Shown here one piece after another: positions 1 through 6,786 of a stretch of 10,376 nucleotides of DNA (the first letter of the stretch is position 1; every line of letters begins with the position of its first letter). Both the position numbers and the translations under genes were made by a program. Under the pieces are notes generated by a model that did not search any database, was not told where the DNA came from, and worked only from the letters and a program-made list of their open reading frames with translations. This DNA comes from Actinomycetota bacterium (GTDB taxonomy: Bacteria > Actinomycetota > Actinomycetes > Streptosporangiales > Streptosporangiaceae), in contig PMST01000528.1 in assembly GCA_003168295.1 (NCBI GenBank), positions 4,892 to 15,267 of the forward strand. The letters run 5' to 3'.

Positions 1-943
1 GCGGGGTGAGCTGGTAATACCACAGCAGCTTGCCCTGCGGGCTCAGCTTGACGACCGAGTCGGTGTACAGGTCCGGGCCCGGTCGGCTGGTCCCCCACGG
101 GTAGCCCTTGGGCCACCCGCTCTGGCCGATCGGGCCGGGGTTCGCGATTCCGATGTAGAGGTTTCCCTGGGCATCGAACGACGGCGGATCCCACAGGCCG
201 CCGCCGGAGTTGAGACCCGGGTTCCCCCACAGGTTCTGCACCTCGTCCCAGCTCCACTTCGGCGCGCCGGTGGCGGCGTTCAGCGCCCACAGGGTCGCCT
301 TGGCGCCCCCCAGGTACTGGCCCTTGTTGGGGTTGACGGGCACGGTCGAGACGTACACTGTGCCGTCGTTGTAGCCGGGGGCCATGTCGATGCCCTCGAG
401 GTCGTTGCCGATCAGGGTCCGGCTCCACAACTGCCGGCCCGTGGCCGCCGACAGGGCGACCGCGGCGCTGTCCGTCGCCGCGTACACGGTTCCGCCGATG
501 ACATTAACGCCGTCCGGGCCGCCGTTCAGAGAGTTGTAGGTGTGCGTCCACAGGACCTTCCCGGTGGCGAGCTGGATCGCCATCACGTTCGACTCTTGAT
601 CCTGGGTGTACACCACGCCGTTGACCACGACCGGGGTAGTCGCGTAGCCGTTGGCCAGGCCAGCGGCTTTGGTTACGCCCGTCGATTCGACCGGCACGCA
701 CCAGGCCACGCCCAGCGTCGAGACGTTTGAGCTGGTGATCGGGCTGGCCACATCGCGGGTGTTGGCCAGGTTGCCGCCCGGTAGCGTCCAGCCTCCCGGG
801 GCGGCCGGGGCGGCCGCGGACTTAGCGGAGCAGGCGGCCGCGGCGCTCGAGTTGCTGCTACTTCCGCAACCGCCGACGGCCAGGCTCGCCGCGACCACCA
901 GGATTACCCGGCCACTACGGGCGGGTTGGCGAAATACCTCAAT
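1..943 (-). CDS. PQQ-type beta-propeller quinoprotein-like lipoprotein (partial, C-terminus beyond window)
   Basis: The frame is open without a stop from the left edge to about 943, giving 314 visible residues. Residues 1-26 form a lipoprotein signal: arginines at 5, 9 and 12, a hydrophobic run (VILVVAASLAV) and Cys26 in the context AVGGC. An Ala/Ser-rich spacer follows, then beta-propeller blades with repeated A-x-TG-x3-W signatures near residues 126-132, 167-173 and 224-230, and a Trp/Gly-rich stretch (SGGGLWDPPSFD) and PWGTSRPGP segment reminiscent of PQQ-dependent alcohol dehydrogenases. The protein should be a membrane-anchored extracytoplasmic oxidoreductase or a sugar/metabolite-binding propeller; the cofactor and substrate cannot be told. 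The start is uncertain. The only in-frame codon with a good ribosome site (AGGAG, 8 nt away) is ATT at 943. An in-frame GTG at 898 would remove the charged part of the signal peptide. The ATG at 951 is out of frame. Confidence 0.85.
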   Translation of the reverse strand, partial: MEVFRQPARSGRVILVVAASLAVGGCGSSSNSSAAAACSAKSAAAPAAPGGWTLPGGNLANTRDVASPITSSNVSTLGVAWCVPVESTGVTKAAGLANGYATTPVVVNGVVYTQDQESNVMAIQLATGKVLWTHTYNSLNGGPDGVNVIGGTVYAATDSAAVALSAATGRQLWSRTLIGNDLEGIDMAPGYNDGTVYVSTVPVNPNKGQYLGGAKATLWALNAATGAPKWSWDEVQNLWGNPGLNSGGGLWDPPSFDAQGNLYIGIANPGPIGQSGWPKGYPWGTSRPGPDLYTDSVVKLSPQGKLLWYYQLTP

Positions 944-1007
944 TGACTCATCTCCTGCCGGGTCGGCCCGCGGTGTCTGCCATGCGCGCCGAGGCGTGGC
1001 CCCTGCG

Positions 1008-1021
1008 CGCGCCGCGGCGCG
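1008..1021. repeat. 14-bp perfect GC palindrome in lipoprotein leader
   Basis: CGCGCCGCGGCGCG at 1008-1021 is a perfect palindrome. It lies in the transcribed leader of the lipoprotein gene if the promoter at 1047-1076 is right. It could be an operator or a strong stem in the leader, but such palindromes also arise by chance in GC-rich DNA. Confidence 0.3.
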
Positions 1022-1035
1022 GCTCCTATTAAAAA

Positions 1036-1067
1036 TAGATATCAATATGATACTCACATGCTATCTA
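1036..1067. repeat. Short inverted repeat TAGATA/TATCTA in AT-rich intergenic patch
   Basis: TAGATA at 1036-1041 is mirrored by TATCTA at 1062-1067, and a GATATC palindrome lies at 1038-1043. The arms flank the putative minus-strand -10 element, so a regulator binding here could control the lipoprotein gene and possibly the divergent gene. With 6-bp arms and 20 bp between them, chance is a real possibility. A TATGAT at 1046-1051 resembles a plus-strand -10, but no -35 partner was found. Confidence 0.3.
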
Positions 1068-1076
1068 GCGCGTCAA
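1047..1076 (-). promoter_or_regulatory. Putative sigma70-type promoter of the lipoprotein gene
   Basis: Read on the minus strand, TTGACG (1076-1071) is followed after 18 nt by TATCAT (1052-1047). Both are close to the -35 and -10 consensus, and the pair sits in the only AT-rich patch of the divergent intergenic region. It would start a transcript near 1040 with a leader of about 97 nt before the lipoprotein gene. The spacing is 1 nt above the optimum. No experimental support is visible. Confidence 0.5.
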
Positions 1077-1206
1077 GGAGGAAGACACCCTCCTCCAAGC
1101 GCGGAGCCAGGTCGTCGATGGCCAGCGGGACGGTGGTGGCTTCTCTTGATCGCGGGCCGCGGTTATCGTCGTTCCCGTAGCCGTCATGACGAGGACCGGG
1201 AGAACC

Positions 1207-2256
1207 ATGGCCCGCAGCGGGAGCCTGTCTGAGTTCGAGCGCCGCCTAGTAGCGCAGCGCAGGGAAGACGATCGGCTGGACCGAGAACAGCGCAAGCAGG
1301 ACAAGGAGCAGGAAAAGGCTCGCCAGCAGGCGCACCTGGAGTCCCGGCAACTGGAAGCGGACACCATGACCGCCGCTGTGCAGGAGCAGGTCAAGATCCT
1401 GGCGGAGGTGCTGACGAGTGTCCTGTCGCGGCCTGCGCTGACCTTCGAACGGCTGATGGCCGCGCCAAGGGTGGCGCCATTCGACCCGGGCGAACTCAGC
1501 CAGGTGATAGCCGCGCCCGACTGGAGCCAGTTCGCGCCGGTCCCGCCGCAGGGGCTCAACCGCTTCCTGCGCGCGCGTTATGACCGCCAGCTGACCGAGG
1601 CGCAGGGTCGTTTCCAGGCGGCCGAGGCCGAACATCGGCAGCGAGTATCGCAGCGGCGGCAGGCGCTGGCTGTCGCGAAGGCCAAATACGACCGGAAGGT
1701 CACGCAAGAGCGCGCGCGAGCGGCGCAGCGGAACGCCTACGTCGCGGATCGCCAATCGGCGTTCGCGGCCGGCGACCCCGGCGCCGTGGAGTGGTTCGCG
1801 GGTTGCGTGCTCAAGGCGTCCCGGTACCCGGACGGCTTCCCCCGCGAACACCAGGTCGCCTACCAGCCGGAGAACCGGGGCCTCACGGTGGATGCCGAGC
1901 TGCCGCCGGCCAGCGTCGTGCCTGCCGTCCGCGCGTACCGCTACGTCCGGGCGCGCGATGTCATCGAGCCGGTGCCGCGCCAGGAAAGCGAGATCAGCCA
2001 GCGTTACGACCGGCTCGTCGCCTGTGTCGCGCTCCGCACGCTGCACGAGATCTTCACCGGTACCCCGGCCGAGGCGGTGGCGGCGGTGACCTTCCGCGGA
2101 AGGGTCACTACCATCGACCTGGCCACCGGTAAACCGTCCCGTGCTCACCTGGTCACCGTGTCGGCCGGGCGAGACGTGTTTGACGAGCTGGTCCTGGCCG
2201 CGGTCGATCCGGCCGCCTGCCTGGTCCGCCTGAACGCGCTGGTGGCGGCCGACTGA
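1207..2256 (+). CDS. Coiled-coil protein related to the N-terminal region of Mrr-type restriction proteins, nuclease domain absent
   Basis: The protein has 349 residues from ATG 1207. That start has GGGAG four bases upstream; an in-frame ATG at 1186 has no ribosome site. Residues 8-55 and 122-180 are charged and Ala/Gln/Arg-rich, as in coiled coils. Residues 229-349 form a compact domain with the blocks ELPPASVVPAVRAYRYV, LRTLHEIF and VDPAACLVRLNALV. I recall these blocks from the region just before the Mrr catalytic domain in actinobacterial restriction-endonuclease-like proteins; this is from memory, not a search. Here translation stops directly after that block, so no PD-(D/E)xK nuclease is present. 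The gene has no signal peptide or membrane segment. It is divergent from the lipoprotein gene and converges on the FtsK-like operon with a 9-bp gap, which suggests a shared function despite opposite strands. Its function is not established. Confidence 0.85.
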   Translation: MARSGSLSEFERRLVAQRREDDRLDREQRKQDKEQEKARQQAHLESRQLEADTMTAAVQEQVKILAEVLTSVLSRPALTFERLMAAPRVAPFDPGELSQVIAAPDWSQFAPVPPQGLNRFLRARYDRQLTEAQGRFQAAEAEHRQRVSQRRQALAVAKAKYDRKVTQERARAAQRNAYVADRQSAFAAGDPGAVEWFAGCVLKASRYPDGFPREHQVAYQPENRGLTVDAELPPASVVPAVRAYRYVRARDVIEPVPRQESEISQRYDRLVACVALRTLHEIFTGTPAEAVAAVTFRGRVTTIDLATGKPSRAHLVTVSAGRDVFDELVLAAVDPAACLVRLNALVAAD

Positions 2257-2265
2257 TACCTGGGG

Positions 2266-2487
2266 CTAGTAGTCGGTGTCGCGTTCGGCGGCGTCGAGCA
2301 GGTCCATCATCGCCCGGAGGGCCTCCAGGTAGCGGCGGGATTCGTCGCGCAGCGGCGTCCACTTGTGGGTACCGAACTGCCGCGCGATGTCATCTTGCCA
2401 GTGCGGCTCGGCCTTGTCCCAGGCGTCATCGAGCAGCCGAAGCTGCTGATCGCCGTCGCGATCCGGCCGGGCGGGCACTGGCGACAC
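2266..2487 (-). CDS. Small WXG100-like helical protein with W-x-D-D-x4-F-G motif (73 aa)
   Basis: The gene is read from GTG 2487, which is preceded by the strong ribosome site GGGGGAAGG at a 6-nt distance. The same frame is open further upstream, but that stretch overlaps the preceding gene. The 73-residue product is acidic and helical, with WQDDIARQFG at residues 30-39 and W43 soon after. The same W-x-D-D-x4-F-G pattern occurs in the 110-residue protein two genes upstream, which suggests common descent. Length and helix-turn-helix-hairpin appearance recall WXG100 proteins, but the WXG triplet itself is absent. It is the last gene of the FtsK-like operon, 22 bp after the 149-residue gene. A partner or substrate of the ATPase is the simplest idea; no function is shown. 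Confidence 0.8.
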   Translation of the reverse strand: MSPVPARPDRDGDQQLRLLDDAWDKAEPHWQDDIARQFGTHKWTPLRDESRRYLEALRAMMDLLDAAERDTDY

Positions 2488-2493
2488 GGGATA

Positions 2494-2502
2494 CCTTCCC
2501 CC
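2494..2502 (-). promoter_or_regulatory. Ribosome binding site fixing the GTG start at 2487
   Basis: GGGGGAAGG on the minus strand ends six bases before GTG 2487. It lies in the 22-bp gap after the stop of the upstream 149-residue gene. This site decides the short start over the longer open frame that reaches back into that gene. Confidence 0.7.
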
Positions 2503-2509
2503 AGGTGGA

Positions 2510-2959
2510 TCAGGAGCCGGGCGGCTGGACGCGGCGGGCGGCGTGCAGGCTCGCGATGATGGCGGCCAGCTGCTCCTCGGCGCGGGGCAGATCGATCTCG
2601 AGCAGGTCCTTGAACCGGCTGGCGGTACCACCGAACTCGATCACCTGCTGGTCGATCCGCTGCTGCCAGAGCCGGATGTGCTCGAGCCGCTCGCCAGCCT
2701 CGCTGACGGCCCGGGCGTAGCCTGAGCAGTCCACCGGGGCGTCCTGCTCGGCCGCCGCCCGCTCCCGGCAGGCCGCGAAATCGGCCCGGCCCTGCTCCAG
2801 CCGGCCTCGCCAAAGGCTGGCCTTGGCCTCCAAACTGGCGCGGGTCGCCTCGATGGCGTCGCCGCCGCGGTCGGCCACCTCCCGCTGGGCGTACCGGAAC
2901 CGGGTCAGGGCCGCGCGCAACTCCGTCAGCGCGTCGATGTCAGCGTGGATCGCGGTCAC
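2510..2959 (-). CDS. Helical hypothetical protein (149 aa), paralogue-like partner in FtsK-like operon
   Basis: The gene starts at GTG 2959, with AGGGGAG five bases upstream. It overlaps the end of the previous gene by 20 bp, so its translation is probably coupled. The product is predicted all-helical, with no membrane segment or signal. Its N-terminus (DIDALTELRAALTRF) lines up well with that of the preceding 110-residue protein (DIEALAEFRAHLKQF), and LWRGRLEQGRADF at 49-61 loosely matches the partner's WRDDMYGRFG region. I therefore read it as a diverged, longer relative with an added second helical hairpin (about 82-145). Cysteines occur at 64 and 78. A structural or substrate role with the ATPase is inferred from the operon only. 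Confidence 0.82.
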   Translation of the reverse strand: MTAIHADIDALTELRAALTRFRYAQREVADRGGDAIEATRASLEAKASLWRGRLEQGRADFAACRERAAAEQDAPVDCSGYARAVSEAGERLEHIRLWQQRIDQQVIEFGGTASRFKDLLEIDLPRAEEQLAAIIASLHAARRVQPPGS

Positions 2960-3272
2960 GCCGGCTCCCCTGCTGGCCCGCGCCCGACCCGGAGCCGCCC
3001 AGGCCCGCCTCCAGGTAACCGCGAAGCTGCTCGATCAGGGCGGCCAGGTGCGCCTCGTGGGCCTGCGTCGCGGACAGGTAATGCGTGATACCCGGCGTGA
3101 CCTCCTCGAGGGCCTCGCCGAAACGCCCGTACATGTCGTCCCGCCAGACCTCGCCGAGCTCACGCCAATGACCCCGGATGGTCGCGAAGTTTTCCGCCAG
3201 GTCATGGTTGAATTGCTTAAGGTGAGCCCTGAACTCAGCCAGCGCCTCAATATCGTTGACTACCCCAGCCAT
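2940..3272 (-). CDS. WXG100-like small helical protein with W-x-D-D-x4-F-G motif (110 aa)
   Basis: The gene starts at ATG 3272, where AGGAG lies six bases upstream and includes part of the preceding stop codon. The product is a helical hairpin: helix 1 about residues 5-37, a turn around W36-RELG-EVW43, then WRDDMYGRFG (43-52) and helix 2. The size of about 90 structured residues and the central Trp/Gly turn recall WXG100 (EsxA/B-like) proteins, though the exact triplet is missing. The tail (91-110) is Gly/Ser/Arg-rich and looks unstructured. Its end overlaps the 149-residue gene by 20 bp. Proteins of this fold often pair with FtsK/EccC ATPases, which fits the operon. The 5' third of the gene lies in a local low-GC patch. 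Confidence 0.85.
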   Translation of the reverse strand: MAGVVNDIEALAEFRAHLKQFNHDLAENFATIRGHWRELGEVWRDDMYGRFGEALEEVTPGITHYLSATQAHEAHLAALIEQLRGYLEAGLGGSGSGAGQQGSRRDRDPR

Positions 3273-3278
3273 GCCGCT

Positions 3279-3283
3279 CTCCT
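3279..3283 (-). promoter_or_regulatory. Ribosome binding site overlapping the upstream stop codon
   Basis: On the minus strand the TAG stop of the 242-residue gene (3284-3282) runs into AGGAG (3283-3279), six bases before ATG 3272. A ribosome finishing the upstream gene would sit on this site, so the two genes are probably translated in linked amounts. Confidence 0.65.
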
Positions 3284-4010
3284 AGCACAGTCCTTCGAAT
3301 TCGGCCGCGATTTCATCGAGGCTTATCGTGACGATATCCGGGTACTTCGCTACTCCGCCGGCCGCGATGTGCTCGACCCGGCTGGTGTAAGGTATTTCGA
3401 TATCCCGCTGCCGCATAATGGCGTGTATCGAGGCGGCCAGGGGAACTAGCATGCGATTGACCTCCCGGTTCAGGTCTTTCGGGACTTCGAGTAGTACCGC
3501 CCGCAGCGCCTTGATAGATTTCTCGATTTCCTCCGGCGGCATTTTATTGCTGATGCCTTTGAGCTGTTCTTGATGCGCCGCCAAGACCGCCTGGGCGAGC
3601 TCGGCTAGCAGGCCGGCGGCCGCGCTTTCTTCCCCGGCGGCGGCCAGGCACCCGGCCAGCCGGCGCGCGTCTTCGGTGGCCCCGGCCGCAAGCAGCGCCC
3701 GGCCCAGCGCCAGGGAACTGCCGACGACCTTGGCCCACGCCATCCCCGCGTCGGCGTAGGCGTGCAGAAACCGCGCGTGCCGGTCAGGGCCGTGCTCATC
3801 GGCCCCGGACTCGGGCCCGGGCTCAGGCGCGAGGATGCGGGCGTGCCCGGCGGCCTTCAGCAGTTCGCGGGTGAGCAGGAGCAGCTCTTCGCATTCGGCG
3901 GCCAGCCTTCCCGCCCGTTCGGCGTCCCCGGCCAGTAGCTGGTGGGCGAAGATGGCGGGCCGGACCGCCTGGCGCAGGGAGAGGTACGGCGACGCGGCGG
4001 GCTTGGTCAT
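3282..4010 (-). CDS. All-helical hypothetical protein of the FtsK-like operon (242 aa)
   Basis: I do not recognise this family. The start at ATG 4010 is supported by an ATGA overlap with the stop of the upstream ATPase gene and by GGGAG seven bases before it; a longer open frame upstream runs inside the ATPase gene and is rejected. The product is Ala/Leu/Glu-rich with several predicted helices (12-58, 78-122, 127-153, 158-200), a flexible Pro/Gly/Glu-rich linker at 61-78, and no signal or membrane segment. The last part (about 204-242) turns to a mixed strand-helix pattern (PDIVTISLDEIAAEF). The 3' third of the gene is only about 58 % GC by hand count, while the sequence just 5' of it reaches about 80 %, which hints at a mosaic origin. 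Tight coupling to the ATPase suggests an adaptor or subunit, as inference only. Confidence 0.85.
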   Translation of the reverse strand: MTKPAASPYLSLRQAVRPAIFAHQLLAGDAERAGRLAAECEELLLLTRELLKAAGHARILAPEPGPESGADEHGPDRHARFLHAYADAGMAWAKVVGSSLALGRALLAAGATEDARRLAGCLAAAGEESAAAGLLAELAQAVLAAHQEQLKGISNKMPPEEIEKSIKALRAVLLEVPKDLNREVNRMLVPLAASIHAIMRQRDIEIPYTSRVEHIAAGGVAKYPDIVTISLDEIAAEFEGLC

Positions 4011-6778
4011 GGTTGGCTCCCGAAGGCGGCCTGGGCGAAAGCGTGCAGGGAAGCGATCGAGTACGGCTTGAACTTCTCGACCTGTTCGGCCGGCCACTCG
4101 GTGTCCCGGTACAGAGCACGGTTGTCGTCTAGGCCGGCCGCCGACGAGACGCCGAGCAGCGCGTCGCTTTCCGCGGGCGAGAGCAAGCGCGCCGCCGCGC
4201 GCAGGCCGAAGTGGGCCAGGCCGGCGCGCCGCAGCGCGCGCTCGGCGGTGGTGTAGCTGTCGGCCCACGCCACCACGTGGATGCCGACGTCCGGTCCCGC
4301 CTCGGCCAGGCGGAACAGGCCGGCGGAGGTCTCGCTGGGCCGGCCGTAGTCGCCTTCGGTCACGAGCTCATGCCAGCGGTGCATCCCGGCGATGAGGAAG
4401 AACACCTCCGGCTGGGATGACCCATCGGACCCGTCGGGTTCGGCCAGCCGGCGGTCGAGCTCCGCCAGCAGGTCGTCGAGCGCCGCCCCGGCGGTCTTGC
4501 GGTCGGCGATCCGCACCTCGTGGGGCAGCTGCTCGGCCGGCCCGAAGAAGCCGTGGAACGGCGACGACGGCCGGGTGAACTCGGCGATGGTGAACCGGAC
4601 ATCGGCCGGGGAACGCTGGACCGCGACGCTGAGCAAGGTGGCGAGCAGCAGCCCGTGGCCGTGTTCCTCGCCGCCGACGACGAGCAGGTTGGACCGGACG
4701 TAGCGTTCGAACGTCGCGGCCGTGGCCGGCTTGATCTCGATCGCCTCGCCCAGCCAGGCCTGCACCGGACCGGCCTGCACCGCGCGGCCAGAAGCGGGGA
4801 CCGGGGCCCAAGCGGCCGTCGAGGCGGGCGGGGCCGGCGGGGTCAGCGGGGTCAGCGGGGCGAAGATCGCGGGGGTGTCGGGGTCGAAGCTGGCGGGCGG
4901 CGGGTAGTCCCGGCCGGGCGCCAGCGACCTGATCGCCGCGATCAGCTCCAGCCGTTCCCTGGTGGGGAGCACGGCGATCCGCATCACCGGATTGGCGCCC
5001 TCGCCGCGGCGGTCGTTGTAGATCGCGTCCCCGGCCCGGACCAGCTTGGTGGCGGCGTCGTTGCCCTCGCCCAGGATGGCCTGGGACACGCTCGGCTGGG
5101 TACAGCCCAGGGCGATCCGCAGCGCCATCTGCTCGTAGACCGGCCGCAGGTACGCGGTGAGAGGCCCGCCCGGGGACTGGGTGGCGAGCAGCAGATGCAG
5201 GCCGAACGCCGCGCCGCGCTTGGCGATGTCGGCCAGCAGCCGCCCCGCCTCCCGGGCCAGCCGGTCCTCCTCGTTGAACAGCACCTGGAACTCGTCCATG
5301 ATGACCAGGGCGCGCGGCAGCACCTGCCCGGTTTCTGTGCGGTAGTCGGGCAGGTCGGTGACCTTCGCCTCGCGGCACAGCCGGGCCCGTCGGTCGATCT
5401 CATCGTGAAAGCGGCGCAGCATGCTCAGGCCGAACTCGCGGTCGGTCCTTGAGGTGATCGCGCGGGCGTGCGGCAGCCGTTCGGTCAGGTAGGCGTCGAA
5501 CTCCACCTCCTTGAAGTCGAGCAGGTAAAGCTCAAGTTCCTCGGGCGGGTAGGTCAGGGCCAGCTGGCTGATCAGCACGTGCAGCAGGTTGGTCTTCCCC
5601 ATCCGGACGTCGCCGCCGACCAGGCCGTGGTGCACCCCGCGGACGCCCATCACGAAGTGCTGCGGCTCGCCCTTGCTGTCCACCCCGATCTGCACGTCCA
5701 GGCCGTCGGTGCTGACCGCGGCCCAGCGCCGCGACGGCGCGATTGCGATCCGGGCGAAGGGAAGGTCCCGTGACGCCGAACTGGCGGCGGCGCCCACCGC
5801 GTCGAGCCAGGGATTAGCCCGGGCGGCCGACGGCATCTGGTCCGGCTCGATCACGCTCGGCCCGAACTCCGGGTCATCCCAGCTCAGATCGCCGCGCGAG
5901 TCCAGGCCCACGGTCGTGCCCAGCGCGGCCAGGGCCGCCAGGTCCAAGCCGCGGGGCGGCGGGAGCGCCGGATCGACCGTGGCGAGCAGGTACAGGCCGG
6001 CCCGGGGGCCGTTACGGGCGAGCCGGCCGAGCAGCTCCGCGGCCCGGTCGCTGAGGCCGGCCGGCAAGCCGGCTAGGACCAGGACATGGTACGGAATCGT
6101 CGCCCCCGTGGTGGCCGCGTTATAGGCCTCCACCGAGTCGTACACGTTGGTCAGCCGGGTCTGGGTGACCTCCACGATGTAGCCGGTCAGCGTGGTCAGC
6201 AGGTCCTCGATCTCCTCCGGGCTGGCCGCGACCCCACCCCCGACCCCTCCCCCGTTACTGCCCACCCGCATCGACGCCGGCAGCCGCAGGAACGCGCTCA
6301 GGTGCTGACCCTGCCCGACCGGATCGGCGAGCGCGAACCGCACCGTGCCCGGCCCGGCCGCGGTCGCCAGCCGCAGCGCGAGCGCCTGCAGCAGCGACAG
6401 GGCCCCGCGGGTGAACCCGCTCTCGGTGATCAGCAGGTGACCATGCCGGGCGAACCGGGCCACGGCGGGCAGCGGCGGACCCGAAGCCCCGGCGTGGTCG
6501 GCCAGGCGCAGGACCCCGACGCGCAGCCCCTCGGGAGCCGGGGCGTCCGGGTCGGGCTGGTAGGCATCCCAGGGCGCCTCGCCGAAGCCGGCCAGTGCCC
6601 ACGGATGCGCGGCGGTCAGCGCCGTCACGACCCGGAACGGGTCATTGCCCGGCCGCGGGGCCACCGGGCCTTCGGGTCCGTCCAGGTAATGCTCGCGGGC
6701 ATAGCGCACCGTCGCGGCCGCGGTGGACAGCGATGCGCAGGCAACCTGAATCTCGCGCTCGATCGACTCGACCGGCAT
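4007..6778 (-). CDS. FtsK/SpoIIIE-type ATPase with one intact and two degenerate RecA-like modules (923 aa)
   Basis: The central module (about 345-620) has a Walker A motif GDVRMGKT (389-396, Lys395), a Walker B motif LVIMDEF (Asp495, Glu496) and a sensor-like LLLATQSP (529-536), the FtsK/SpoIIIE/EccC pattern. Two flanking modules look like decayed copies. In the first (about 85-300), LLITESGFTRGA at the Walker A position lacks the lysine. In the third (about 665-905), LLVVGGEEHGHGLLLA also lacks it, and FFLIAGMHR replaces Walker B. A Pro-rich linker (621-662) separates modules two and three. No transmembrane helix is present, unlike FtsK or EccC, so the protein is probably cytosolic. It heads the five-gene operon and likely powers movement or remodelling of DNA or of the small helical proteins. 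The start at ATG 6778 has AGGGG at four bases. Confidence 0.9.
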   Translation of the reverse strand: MPVESIEREIQVACASLSTAAATVRYAREHYLDGPEGPVAPRPGNDPFRVVTALTAAHPWALAGFGEAPWDAYQPDPDAPAPEGLRVGVLRLADHAGASGPPLPAVARFARHGHLLITESGFTRGALSLLQALALRLATAAGPGTVRFALADPVGQGQHLSAFLRLPASMRVGSNGGGVGGGVAASPEEIEDLLTTLTGYIVEVTQTRLTNVYDSVEAYNAATTGATIPYHVLVLAGLPAGLSDRAAELLGRLARNGPRAGLYLLATVDPALPPPRGLDLAALAALGTTVGLDSRGDLSWDDPEFGPSVIEPDQMPSAARANPWLDAVGAAASSASRDLPFARIAIAPSRRWAAVSTDGLDVQIGVDSKGEPQHFVMGVRGVHHGLVGGDVRMGKTNLLHVLISQLALTYPPEELELYLLDFKEVEFDAYLTERLPHARAITSRTDREFGLSMLRRFHDEIDRRARLCREAKVTDLPDYRTETGQVLPRALVIMDEFQVLFNEEDRLAREAGRLLADIAKRGAAFGLHLLLATQSPGGPLTAYLRPVYEQMALRIALGCTQPSVSQAILGEGNDAATKLVRAGDAIYNDRRGEGANPVMRIAVLPTRERLELIAAIRSLAPGRDYPPPASFDPDTPAIFAPLTPLTPPAPPASTAAWAPVPASGRAVQAGPVQAWLGEAIEIKPATAATFERYVRSNLLVVGGEEHGHGLLLATLLSVAVQRSPADVRFTIAEFTRPSSPFHGFFGPAEQLPHEVRIADRKTAGAALDDLLAELDRRLAEPDGSDGSSQPEVFFLIAGMHRWHELVTEGDYGRPSETSAGLFRLAEAGPDVGIHVVAWADSYTTAERALRRAGLAHFGLRAAARLLSPAESDALLGVSSAAGLDDNRALYRDTEWPAEQVEKFKPYSIASLHAFAQAAFGSQP

Positions 6779-6786
6779 TGCACCCC

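Noticed and set aside
1146..1169. TTGATC and TATCGT as a plus-strand promoter
   Set aside because: Only 12 bases separate the two boxes, too short for a sigma70-type promoter.
651..1232. Plus-strand open frame covering the lipoprotein start and the intergenic region
   Set aside because: It is antisense to a signal peptide and propeller region, has no motif, and runs into the true plus-strand gene in another frame.
1246..2148. Minus-strand open frame antisense to the Mrr-associated gene
   Set aside because: The plus-strand frame has recognisable conserved blocks and a ribosome site; the antisense frame has neither.
2488..2631. N-terminal extension of the 73-residue gene
   Set aside because: It overlaps the 149-residue gene and is Pro/Ser/Arg-rich; the strong ribosome site before GTG 2487 fits the short form.
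4011..4268. N-terminal extension of the 242-residue gene
   Set aside because: The extension lies wholly inside the ATPase gene and is Arg/Ala-rich shadow sequence; ATG 4010 with an ATGA overlap and ribosome site explains the start.
4520..5452. Plus-strand open frame antisense to the ATPase
   Set aside because: It mirrors the Walker-motif-bearing frame, has a low-complexity composition and no credible ribosome site.
4007..6778. Calling the ATPase a true EccC of a type VII secretion system or a chromosome-segregating FtsK
   Set aside because: There is no N-terminal membrane region, no winged-helix gamma domain at the C-terminus, and no other ESX core genes in the window.
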